Shown here: positions 15,132-22,648 of the stretch, in pieces
How positions within the stretch are numbered: the stretch's first letter is position 1
Layout: the number at the start of each line of letters is the position of its first letter
Origin: Bacteroidales bacterium
Lineage (GTDB): Bacteria > Bacteroidota > Bacteroidia > Bacteroidales > Bacteroidaceae
Length of the DNA stretch: 24,285 nucleotides
NCBI GenBank assembly: GCA_004552195.1
Contig: SFPC01000044.1
Coordinates: forward strand, 1 to 24,285
Reading direction: 5' to 3'
The notes under the pieces: model-generated
The model's database searches: none
Told to the model about the DNA's origin: nothing
Seen by the model: only the letters and a program-made list of their open reading frames with translations
Position numbers and translations under genes: made by a program

Positions 15132-16259
15132 ATGAATTTATTTCCCGTATATCCTCTTTTCGACATCAACATAGTCAAAGGCCGGGGCTGCCATGTGTGG
15201 GACGACAAAGGACAAGAATATCTCGACCTTTACGGTGGACACGCCGTTATCAGTATCGGCCACTGCCATCCCCACTATGTGGAGAAACTACAGCAGCAGT
15301 TGCAAACGCTGGGCTTCTATTCCAACTCCGTGGTCAACGACTTGCAGGAACAACTCGCCGAACGCTTGGGCCGCCTCTGCGGTTACCCCGACTATCAGCT
15401 CTTTCTCATCAATTCCGGAGCTGAGGCCAATGAAAATGCCCTGAAGCTCGCCTCTTTCCTCACGGGGCGCAAGCGCGTGCTGGCGGCCTGCAAAGCTTTT
15501 CACGGCCGAACCTCGCTCGCCGTGGAGGCCACCGATAATCCGCGCATCGTGGCACCCATCAACAACAACGGACACGTTACATTTCTTCCCTTGAACGATT
15601 TGCAAGCCTTCGAGGCCGAGTTGCAGAAGGGCGATGTGGCCGCTGTCATCGTGGAGTGCATACAGGGAGTGGGCGGCATCCGCATGGCAACCCCGGAGTT
15701 TATGCAGGGACTCCGCCGCCTGTGCGACGAAACCGGCACCGTGCTCATCTGCGACGAGATACAATGCGGCTACGGTCGCTCAGGCCGTTTCTTCGCTCAC
15801 CAACATTTGGGCGTGAAGCCCGACCTCATCACCTGTGCCAAGGGCATCGGCAACGGATTTCCCATGGGAGCTGTGCTCATAGCTCCACATTTTGAAGCCA
15901 CTTATGGCATGCTGGGCACCACCTTCGGCGGTAATCATCTGGCCTGCACGGCAGCGTTGGCCGTGCTCGACGTGATGGAAAACGAAAAGCTAGTGGAGAA
16001 CGCCTCCACCGTGGGACGTTTCCTCCTGGACGGTCTCCGGGAGTGGCAACAGCACAACCCGCACATCACCGACGTGCGCGGCGAAGGACTGATGATAGGC
16101 GTGGAGTTCGATGCGCCCATCAAGGAGTTCCGAAACCGACTGGTGCATGAGCAGCACGTGTTCACCGGTGCCGCATCCACCAACATCCTGCGCCTGCTCC
16201 CGCCCCTGACGCTCACGCTCGACGAGGCAGCCGAGGCACTCCGCCGCCTACAAGCCTGA
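15132..16259 (+). CDS. argD: N-acetyl/succinylornithine aminotransferase
   Basis: This 375-residue class III PLP aminotransferase converts N-acylglutamate semialdehyde to N-acylornithine with glutamate as amino donor. Seen motifs: NSGAEANENALKLA (94-107), CDEIQCGYGRSG (207-218) and the PLP lysine K237 in ITCAKGIGNGFPMG. The usual Ser or Thr two residues before the lysine is Cys (C235) here, a small variation. The gene is last in the arginine unit and is followed after 21 nt by a strong terminator, so argR-to-argD form one block. The substrate acyl group, acetyl or succinyl, cannot be read from the sequence. Confidence 0.95.
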   Translation: MNLFPVYPLFDINIVKGRGCHVWDDKGQEYLDLYGGHAVISIGHCHPHYVEKLQQQLQTLGFYSNSVVNDLQEQLAERLGRLCGYPDYQLFLINSGAEANENALKLASFLTGRKRVLAACKAFHGRTSLAVEATDNPRIVAPINNNGHVTFLPLNDLQAFEAELQKGDVAAVIVECIQGVGGIRMATPEFMQGLRRLCDETGTVLICDEIQCGYGRSGRFFAHQHLGVKPDLITCAKGIGNGFPMGAVLIAPHFEATYGMLGTTFGGNHLACTAALAVLDVMENEKLVENASTVGRFLLDGLREWQQHNPHITDVRGEGLMIGVEFDAPIKEFRNRLVHEQHVFTGAASTNILRLLPPLTLTLDEAAEALRRLQA

Positions 16260-16280
16260 AAGGCGCAACCATACTTTCTA

Positions 16281-16314
16281 AAGCCGGATTTCACCCACGA
16301 AATCCGGCTTTTTT
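16281..16314 (+). terminator. Intrinsic terminator of the arginine cluster
   Basis: AAGCCGGATTT (16281-16291) pairs perfectly with AAATCCGGCTT (16300-16310) around an 8-nt loop, and six T follow (16309-16314). It is the clearest terminator in the window. Confidence 0.93.
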
Positions 16315-16392
16315 GACTTTTATACGCCCTTTCTGAAACCAAAATCAACATTCTTTACGTTTATTCATGCCGATAAAATCACGAAAAGCCCG

Positions 16393-16400
16393 TATTTTTG
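16393..16400 (+). promoter_or_regulatory. -7 box of the small outer membrane protein gene
   Basis: TATTTTTG fits TAnnTTTG; a -33 TTTG is not evident. It lies 77 nt before the ATG at 16477, just after the arginine terminator. Confidence 0.5.
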
Positions 16401-16476
16401 CCCCATCGCCGACTGTGCCCCGTGCGACAGCCGCTTTTCATAATTCTTGCAGTCTAACCGACAATCCTTTACACGT

Positions 16477-16962
16477 ATGAAAAAAATTTTGTTTTCCCTT
16501 TTTGTGTGCTTTGCCTCCCTTTCGGCGCAGGCACAAAGCACTCCGCACGCCATCGGTATACACTTTGGCGGATCAACTTCCGATTTGGAGTATCAGTACC
16601 ACTTTAATAAAAAGAACTTCCTCGACATCACTGCCGGTTTGTTCAACCTCGACGAAGGCTTCGCCCTTCAAGGCGTATACAACTGGAATATTCGGCAGTG
16701 GCCCAACTGGACACCGAACTTTGCCACCTGGAAATTCTGGGGCGGCTTCGGTGCGGGCGTAGGCTTCTACGACCATCAAGAACACGACGGCATGTTTCTG
16801 GGGCCGGTCGGCACCCTGGGCTTCGGCTTCACCCTGAAAGACATCCCCTTGACCTTCGGGGTGGACTACCGCCCCATGGTGGCCTTCAATCTCGGCGATG
16901 ATCTCGACATCATAGACCGTGGTTTCAGAAATATCGGCGTTACGCTGACCTATCGCTTCTGA
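16477..16962 (+). CDS. Small predicted outer membrane beta-barrel protein
   Basis: I do not recognise this 161-residue protein as a named gene. It starts MKKILFSLFVCFASLSAQAQ, a signal peptide with a likely cut after AQA. The rest alternates short hydrophobic/aromatic strands with polar turns and glycine-rich stretches (FWGGFGAGVGF, GPVGTLGFGFTL) and ends with an aromatic strand, GVTLTYRF, whose terminal Phe is typical of Bam-inserted barrels. The size suits an eight-strand barrel. The open frame extends 10 codons upstream, but the residues before MKKIL do not suit a signal peptide. It has its own -7 box and lies between argD and maeB, with no functional link to either. An 11-bp inverted repeat spans its stop codon (16921-16931 with 16965-16975). 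Confidence 0.75.
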   Translation: MKKILFSLFVCFASLSAQAQSTPHAIGIHFGGSTSDLEYQYHFNKKNFLDITAGLFNLDEGFALQGVYNWNIRQWPNWTPNFATWKFWGGFGAGVGFYDHQEHDGMFLGPVGTLGFGFTLKDIPLTFGVDYRPMVAFNLGDDLDIIDRGFRNIGVTLTYRF

Positions 16963-17002
16963 CATTTCTGAAACCTTCGCGTTTTTCCTTGGCAGAAATA
17001 CG

Positions 17003-17010
17003 TAATTTTG
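17003..17010 (+). promoter_or_regulatory. -7 box of maeB
   Basis: TAATTTTG fits TAnnTTTG, 46 nt before the maeB ATG. The -33 region is not clear. Confidence 0.5.
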
Positions 17011-17056
17011 CTGCCGAAACCAAACCAAAAGCAAACAAACCACTTATCATTACTCC

Positions 17057-19342
17057 ATGGTCAAGATAACAAAAGAGGCTGCCCTGCACTATCACGAAAT
17101 GGGCAAGCCCGGAAAAATCGAAGTAGTGCCCACCAAGCCCTACCGCACCCAAACCGACCTTTCATTGGCTTATTCGCCCGGCGTGGCCGAGCCTTGTCTT
17201 GAAATACAGCAGAACCCGCAGGACGCTTACCGCTACACCAACAAGGGAAACCTCGTGGCCGTCATCTCCAACGGTACCGCCGTGCTCGGACTGGGCGACA
17301 TCGGTGCCATGAGCGGCAAGCCCGTGATGGAAGGCAAGAGCCTCTTGTTCAAAATCTATGCCGGTGTCGACGCATTCGACATTGAAGTGGACGAGAAAGA
17401 CCCGGAGAAATTCATTGCGGCGGTCAAGGCCATCGCGCCCACCTTTGGCGGCATCAACTTAGAGGATATCAAGGCACCCGAGTGCTTTGAGATAGAGCGT
17501 CGCCTGAAGGCTGAGCTCGACATACCCGTCATGCACGACGACCAGCACGGCACGGCCATCATCTCGGCGGCCGGCTTGCTCAATGCGCTCATGGTGGCCG
17601 GCAAGAAGATTGAAGATGCCAAAATTGTGGTGAACGGTGCCGGCGCAGCCGCCATCTCCTGCACCCGCCTCTACTGCGCCTTCGGTGCGAAGCACGAAAA
17701 CGTGGTCATGCTCGACTCCAAGGGTGTCATCACCGCCGACCGCGAAAATCTCAACGAACAGAAGCGCGAATTTGCCACCCACCGCACCGACGTACATACC
17801 CTGGCTGAGGCCGTCAATGGGGCCGATGTGTTTGTGGGTCTGTCAAAGGGCAACGTATTGACGCAGGACATGGTGCGTTCCATGGCTTCCACCCCCATCA
17901 TCTTCGCTCTGGCCAATCCCGTGCCCGAAATCTCTTACGAAGATGCCATGGCAGCACGTCCCGACGTGCTGATGAGCACCGGGCGCACCGACTATCCCAA
18001 CCAAATCAACAACGTCATCGGTTTCCCCTACATCTTCCGTGGCGCACTCGACACCGCCGCCCGCGCCATCAACGAGGAAATGAAAATGGCTGCCGTCCGC
18101 GCCATTGCCGATCTGGCCCGTCGACCCGTACCCGACATCGTGAACCGCGCCTACCACGTGCGCAACTTCACCTTCGGCCCCGACTACTTCATCCCCAAGC
18201 CCGTAGACCCCCGACTCATTACCGAGGTCTCCATGGCAGTGGCCAAGGCAGCTATGGACAGCGGCGTGGCACGCAAACCCATCACCGACTGGAAAGCCTA
18301 CCGCCAGGGGCTGCGCGAACTCATGGGACAGGAGTCGAAGTTCACCCAGAACCTCTACGACACTGCACGCTCCAATCCTAAGCGCGTGGTATTCGCCGAA
18401 GGAACTCACCCCACGATGCTCGAAGCCGCCGTGCGCGCCAAAGAGGAGGGCATCTGCTTCCCCGTGCTGCTGGGCAACGATGTGCAAATACACAAGATAG
18501 CCGAAGAACTCAAGCTCAACCTCGACGGCATCGAAATCCTCAATCTCCGCAACGACACCCAGAACGAACGCCGCCACCGTTACGCGCAACTGTTTGCCCG
18601 GAAGATGGAACGCAAGGGCTATACGCCGCAAGAGGCGGAGGACAAGATGTACGAACGCAACTACTTCGGCATGATGATGGTGGAGACGGGCGAGGCGGAC
18701 GCCTTCATCACCGGTCTGTACACCAAGTACTCCAACACCATCAAGGTGGCCAACGAAGTAATCGGCATTCGCCCGGGTTACAAGCACTTCGGCACGATGC
18801 ACCTCATCAATACGAAAAAAGGTATCCTCTTTGTGGCCGACACACTCATCAACCGCCATCCCGACGAGGACACGCTCTACGACATAGCCCGCCTTTCGGC
18901 TTCGACGGTGCGCTTCTTCAACCGCACACCGACCATAGCCATGCTGTCCTACTCCAACTTCGGTACCGACACGGAGGGCAGTGCTGAGCGGGTGCAGCAC
19001 GTCATCGAGCGCATGCACCGCGAATATCCCGACCTGGCCATCGACGGAGAAATGCAGCTCAACTTTGCCATGGACAAAGAGCTGCGCGATGAAAAATATC
19101 CCTTCAACACCATCAAGGGCATGGACGTGAACACACTGGTGTTCCCCAACCTGTCGGCAGCCAACTCTTCGTATAAAATCATCAAGGCTCTTTATGACGA
19201 AGGCGAGGTGGTGGGTCCCATCCAGATGGGCCTGAACAAACCCATCCACTTCACCGACTTTGAATGTTCCGTTCGCGACATCGTAAACATCACAGCTGTG
19301 GCTGTCATCGATGCCATTGTGGAACAAGTGAAGAAATCCTGA
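17057..19342 (+). CDS. maeB: NADP-dependent malic enzyme with phosphotransacetylase-like domain
   Basis: This 761-residue cytoplasmic enzyme decarboxylates malate to pyruvate, giving NAD(P)H. The malic enzyme part (about 1-420) shows the N-terminal [12 protein letters not shown], metal-binding residues E136-D137 and D161-D162 in [10 protein letters not shown], and the nucleotide loop [10 protein letters not shown] (191-200). The C-terminal part (about 430-755) resembles phosphate acetyltransferase, with [18 protein letters not shown] and a closing region containing [13 protein letters not shown]. In MaeB proteins this domain is generally regulatory, binding acetyl-CoA, rather than catalytic. 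Length is normal. It stands alone with its own -7 box; downstream is a strong GC hairpin without a T run. Confidence 0.95.
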   Translation: MVKITKEAALHYHEMGKPGKIEVVPTKPYRTQTDLSLAYSPGVAEPCLEIQQNPQDAYRYTNKGNLVAVISNGTAVLGLGDIGAMSGKPVMEGKSLLFKIYAGVDAFDIEVDEKDPEKFIAAVKAIAPTFGGINLEDIKAPECFEIERRLKAELDIPVMHDDQHGTAIISAAGLLNALMVAGKKIEDAKIVVNGAGAAAISCTRLYCAFGAKHENVVMLDSKGVITADRENLNEQKREFATHRTDVHTLAEAVNGADVFVGLSKGNVLTQDMVRSMASTPIIFALANPVPEISYEDAMAARPDVLMSTGRTDYPNQINNVIGFPYIFRGALDTAARAINEEMKMAAVRAIADLARRPVPDIVNRAYHVRNFTFGPDYFIPKPVDPRLITEVSMAVAKAAMDSGVARKPITDWKAYRQGLRELMGQESKFTQNLYDTARSNPKRVVFAEGTHPTMLEAAVRAKEEGICFPVLLGNDVQIHKIAEELKLNLDGIEILNLRNDTQNERRHRYAQLFARKMERKGYTPQEAEDKMYERNYFGMMMVETGEADAFITGLYTKYSNTIKVANEVIGIRPGYKHFGTMHLINTKKGILFVADTLINRHPDEDTLYDIARLSASTVRFFNRTPTIAMLSYSNFGTDTEGSAERVQHVIERMHREYPDLAIDGEMQLNFAMDKELRDEKYPFNTIKGMDVNTLVFPNLSAANSSYKIIKALYDEGEVVGPIQMGLNKPIHFTDFECSVRDIVNITAVAVIDAIVEQVKKS

Positions 19343-19356
19343 CCCCCTGGAGCGCA

Positions 19357-19384
19357 GGGCCTTTTCCCGAAAGGGCAAAGGCCC
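19357..19384 (+). terminator. GC-rich hairpin after maeB, no T run
   Basis: GGGCCTTT (19357-19364) pairs with AAAGGCCC (19377-19384), and an inner CCC/GGG closes a GAAA tetraloop. It lies 14 nt after the stop codon. Lacking a T run it may be a mRNA 3' stabiliser or a poor terminator. Confidence 0.5.
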
Positions 19385-19519
19385 GCCTCAAAACCGGCAC
19401 TCGTGTCCCGCACACCCACTTGTCAGGCAACCATCGGAAGGGTGGCGTGCGGCGCAGGAGGAGCCGGTTCCTTTTTTCCCGACAATCCTTTTCTCTCTGT
19501 CTTCTGTAATCCCCGATTC

Positions 19520-20461
19520 ATGAAGTTCCTTTTTCTGTTCCTCCTTTCGCTGTGCGCTTCCGTCCTTCCGGCCCAAACTATCATTGAGTTGAAGCCCGGC
19601 GGAGGCGTGCGGGGCAAAACCGTGGAGGACTACCGCGATGAGCAGCGCATGGCCGAAGTGGCGCGCAAGGACTCGCTGGCCTATGTCGACCACTTGCGCC
19701 GGGCCTTCAACGCCTTGAGCACCGACTCGCTCGACGAGGCCGAAAGGCGTTTCCGCCTTGCGCTCAAACTCCGCCCCGAAGCACCCGGAAACCACGTGGT
19801 GCACTACAACCTCGCCCTGATAGAACTGGCGCGTGGAAAGTGTGCCGATGCCATTGCCCAGCTCAATCCCCTCATCAAGGACTATCCCCTGTACTACGAC
19901 GCGCGGCTGGCCCGTGCCGAGGCCGAGCTGCGCTCCGGCTTGCTGCGCGAGGCAGAGGAAGATGCCGGCGTGTTGCTCAACCGCGAGACAGCCCTTGGGG
20001 TGGCCGACGACGTGTACCGCCGTGCCCGTTTCGTGAGGGCCGCCGCCCGCTACCGGCTCCGTCTTTATACGGAGGCGCGCACCGACCTGCAACTGTTGCT
20101 GCAACAGGAGCCCGACAATGAAAATGCCCGCCTGCTCGAAACCCTCATCCTCCAGAAGACGGGACAGACCAACGAAGCCCTGAACCGCCTCAACCTCATT
20201 GTGGCCGCCAACCCGCAGAGCATCGATGCCCTCACTACCCGCGCCGGACTGGAGGCCGAGTTGCAAATGTATGCGCGAGCCAAGGCCGACTATGATGCCC
20301 TCATCGCGCTCTGTCCGCAGGAGAGCGAGTTCTATCTGCAACGTGCCAAGATGCTCATCAACCTGTCCGAGAAAACGGCCGCCCGTCGCGACCTCGACAC
20401 AGCCGTGAAGCTCGGAGTGCCGCACGGCACGGTGCAACCCTTGTATAACCTTACACGCTAA
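19520..20461 (+). CDS. Exported TPR-repeat protein
   Basis: This 313-residue protein has a signal peptide (MKFLFLFLLSLCASVLPAQT) and then a series of helical tetratricopeptide-like repeats, for example DSLDEAERRFRLALKLRPEA, GKCADAIAQLNPLIKDYP, RLYTEARTDLQLLLQQEPDN, GQTNEALNRLNLIVAANP and QMYARAKADYDALIALCP. It is probably a periplasmic adaptor or scaffold; no enzymatic motif is seen. The open frame extends upstream to 19403 but the signal peptide fixes the start at 19520. The next gene, a secreted GH10-like hydrolase, starts only 12-35 nt downstream, so they are likely one transcript. Partner proteins cannot be inferred. Confidence 0.85.
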   Translation: MKFLFLFLLSLCASVLPAQTIIELKPGGGVRGKTVEDYRDEQRMAEVARKDSLAYVDHLRRAFNALSTDSLDEAERRFRLALKLRPEAPGNHVVHYNLALIELARGKCADAIAQLNPLIKDYPLYYDARLARAEAELRSGLLREAEEDAGVLLNRETALGVADDVYRRARFVRAAARYRLRLYTEARTDLQLLLQQEPDNENARLLETLILQKTGQTNEALNRLNLIVAANPQSIDALTTRAGLEAELQMYARAKADYDALIALCPQESEFYLQRAKMLINLSEKTAARRDLDTAVKLGVPHGTVQPLYNLTR

Positions 20462-20473
20462 ATCCCGTTTCCC

Positions 20474-21976
20474 TTGCACGTACCTTCATTCCTTTCATGT
20501 TTTTTTAAGACGTTGTGCATTGCCGGCTGCCTTTGGTTGTGGCTGGCGCAGCCCGCCCGCGCCCAGTACGCCCTTCCGACGTGGGCACACCACAGCCCCG
20601 TTTCCGGACAAGTGCCCTACGAGGTGCGCGCCGCCTGGCTCACCACCCTGAGCGGCCTCGACTGGCCCCGTCGTCCGGCTCGCAATGCCGATGAGGCTGC
20701 GCGGCAGCAGCGCGAGCTGTTGCAGATATTGGATGCCCTCCAACAGGCCGGCATCAACACCGTGTTGTTCCAGGCACGCATCCGTTCCACCACAGCCTAT
20801 CCCTCGGCCATCGAACCGTGGGATGGGGCGTTCAGCGGAACGCCGGGCAAGAGCCCCGGTTACGACCCCTTGCAGTTTGTGACCGAAGCGTGCCACCGGC
20901 GTGGTATGGAGCTTCATGCGTGGGTCGTGGCCTTCCCCATCTGTAAGGCGGCGGTGGCGAAACAGCTGGGCAAACGTGCGTTGCCCAAGCAGCATCCCGA
21001 ACTGTGCCGTCTGTGTGGCGACCAATGGATGATGGACCCCGGCGTGCCGGGAACTGCCTCCTATCTGGCAGCTGTATGCAAGGAAATAGCCGAACACTAC
21101 GATGTGGACGGCATCCACCTCGATTATATCCGTTATCCCGAGCCCGCCATCCCCTTCACCGACACCCGTACCTACCAACGCTATGGTGGTGGGCAGCCCA
21201 AGAGCACGTGGCGTTCGGCCAATGTGGACCGTTGCGTCCAGGCTGTTCACGATGCCGTGAAAGCCGTGAGGCCGTGGATTAAGTTAAGCTGTTCGCCCGT
21301 GGGCAAGTACGCCGACCTGTCGCGCTACTCCTCCTTCGGTTGGAACGCCCGCGATGCGGTTCACCAAGACGCGCAGGCGTGGCTCCGCAAGGGATGGATG
21401 GATATGCTCTTCCCGATGATGTATTTCGACGGCGTGCATTATTATCCCTTCTTGGCCGACTGGAAGGAAAACGATGCCGGGCGGCCTGTCGTGCCCGGAC
21501 TGGGCATATATTTTCTCAACAGCCGGGAAAAGAACTGGCCGTTGCTCACCGTGCGCCGGCAGATGGAAGTGGCACGCAGCCAGGGGCTGGGCGGACAGGC
21601 TTTCTTCCGCGTGAAATTTCTGTTGGACAATGAGAAAGGACTCCTCGACTGGCTGCGCGCCGACTTCTATCGTACGCCGGCACTCGTGCCCCCCATGACG
21701 TGGGCCGACAGTGTGCCGCCCGCAGCTCCTGCCGTCAGTCAGCAAATCGACGGCCAGACGCTGCGGTTGGCGTGGAACGAGGTGGCGGATGTCACTCCCG
21801 TGTCGTACAATGTCTATCGTTTAGACCCAACGTACGGCGATGTGTTGCTTGCCAAGCGATTGCGCGCCACGTCCTTTACCACCCTGTTGGGACTGCCAGC
21901 TTTGAAATACAGCCGCTATGTGGTGACGGCTGTGGATGCTTATGGCAACGAAAGCGAACCGGCTGTGGCGCAGTGA
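20474..21976 (+). CDS. Secreted GH10-like glycoside hydrolase (DUF187/YngK type) with C-terminal FN3 domain
   Basis: About 500 residues. After a signal peptide ending in AQPARAQ comes the GHL10 barrel: EVRAAWLTTLSGLDWP (50-65), the strand INTVLFQARIRSTTAYPS, LHAWVVAFP, and the signature DGIHLDYIRYP (212-222). The family is thought to act on glycans, possibly peptidoglycan-related; activity is largely uncharacterised. Residues about 410-498 form a fibronectin type III-like domain ending in YVVTAVDAYGNESEP. The frame opens at TTG (20474), giving MHVPSFLSCF before the signal peptide. A better signal peptide would begin at the ATG at 20497, MFFKTLCIAG, but seven T after that ATG cause an immediate stop; six T would be in frame. 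The true start is therefore uncertain. It follows the TPR gene closely. Confidence 0.85.
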   Translation: MHVPSFLSCFFKTLCIAGCLWLWLAQPARAQYALPTWAHHSPVSGQVPYEVRAAWLTTLSGLDWPRRPARNADEAARQQRELLQILDALQQAGINTVLFQARIRSTTAYPSAIEPWDGAFSGTPGKSPGYDPLQFVTEACHRRGMELHAWVVAFPICKAAVAKQLGKRALPKQHPELCRLCGDQWMMDPGVPGTASYLAAVCKEIAEHYDVDGIHLDYIRYPEPAIPFTDTRTYQRYGGGQPKSTWRSANVDRCVQAVHDAVKAVRPWIKLSCSPVGKYADLSRYSSFGWNARDAVHQDAQAWLRKGWMDMLFPMMYFDGVHYYPFLADWKENDAGRPVVPGLGIYFLNSREKNWPLLTVRRQMEVARSQGLGGQAFFRVKFLLDNEKGLLDWLRADFYRTPALVPPMTWADSVPPAAPAVSQQIDGQTLRLAWNEVADVTPVSYNVYRLDPTYGDVLLAKRLRATSFTTLLGLPALKYSRYVVTAVDAYGNESEPAVAQ

Positions 21977-22037
21977 AACGATGGGGGGATTTTACGAAGT
22001 TAGTCTTAGGAGGTGCAGACCGGCACGTAGACGACAA

Positions 22038-22076
22038 AGAGGCTGTGTCGTAATTAAGGTTTACGGCGCAGCCTCT
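22038..22076 (+). terminator. Stem-loop after the GH10-like gene
   Basis: AGAGGCTGTGTCGTAA (22038-22053) pairs with TTACGGCGCAGCCTCT (22061-22076) over 16 positions, two of them G-U, around a 7-nt loop. It lies 61 nt after the stop codon. There is no T run, so the terminator call rests on position and stem strength. Confidence 0.55.
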
Positions 22077-22377
22077 GATTTGCAACACATTGTTTATCGT
22101 GGCGCAAGCGAAAAGAATGTGTACTTTTACAACATGTATGTACGCAAGAAACACAACCGTTCGTTGGAAGCGGTGCTATGTATCAATGTTTGCATCCACG
22201 TAGAGTGCGCCTTTGACGCAGCGGCGGGAGCCGCAAACGGGCTGAAAGCCCAACGGGCCTGGGTCGGAGAAACAGGTACATTGACCCTGCATGGTGAACA
22301 AACAGACCTGTCCCTCTGACCCTCGCCGCGTCCCATTTTGACATCTCCTGCATCCGGGACCCTCTTTTTATAACCGT

Positions 22378-22408
22378 CAGCGGGTCGCACACCATGTGCG
22401 ACCCGCTG
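22378..22408 (-). terminator. Perfect 14-bp hairpin after the small-protein gene
   Basis: CAGCGGGTCGCACA (22378-22391) and TGTGCGACCCGCTG (22395-22408) are exact reverse complements around a CCA loop. On the minus strand it lies 38 nt past the stop of the 60-residue gene. No T run follows on that strand; a weak T5 lies further on the plus strand (22421-22425). Confidence 0.6.
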
Positions 22409-22446
22409 CGATGTTTCACCTTTTTCGGAGAGATTTATTTTTCGCC

Positions 22447-22629
22447 TTAGTCAGACCAAGAGTCGGAGCTCCAGGCATGACTGCCATCGAAAGCATTGTC
22501 ATCTTCATACTCCCGCGTGTTGGATTGTTGCACTCCATTGCCTACCGCATTGGAGGTCTGCATCAGGACAGACTCCTCGAGGTAGAATTTCAGAACTGTG
22601 GATTGGGGCACTGTATAATTCTTTTTCAT
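22447..22629 (-). CDS. Small protein of 60 residues, downstream of the LRR gene
   Basis: The frame reads MKKNYTVPQSTVLKFYLEES, then VLMQTSNAVGNGVQQSN, and ends in an acidic, Ser/Trp-rich tail (SSDSWSD). Many Bacteroidales genomes encode short proteins that begin MKK-Y-x-P-x-x-x-V and sit beside surface or exported protein genes; their function is not established. No signal peptide or membrane helix is seen. It starts 19 nt after the stop of the LRR gene on the same strand and is followed by a strong hairpin, which supports it as a real second gene of that unit. The name and role are unknown. Confidence 0.65.
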   Translation of the reverse strand: MKKNYTVPQSTVLKFYLEESVLMQTSNAVGNGVQQSNTREYEDDNAFDGSHAWSSDSWSD

Positions 22630-22648
22630 GATTTCGTTTGTAAAGGGA

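Larger units (their letters stand above)
21977..22446. other. Intergenic region between convergent units
   Basis: About 470 bases without a convincing gene. It contains a 16-bp stem (22038-22076) that may end the GH10-like transcript, a GC-rich stretch (about 22200-22280) with a GGGCTgaaAGCCC hairpin, and a perfect 14-bp stem (22378-22408). Open frames on both strands (for example minus 22127-22390) have low-complexity, shadow-like translations. The middle may be a degraded or repeated element; I cannot identify it. Confidence 0.6.

Noticed and set aside
22127..22390. Minus-strand frame of 87 codons after the small-protein gene
   Set aside because: Overlaps a strong hairpin, has Ala/Arg-rich shadow-like composition and no recognisable start context.
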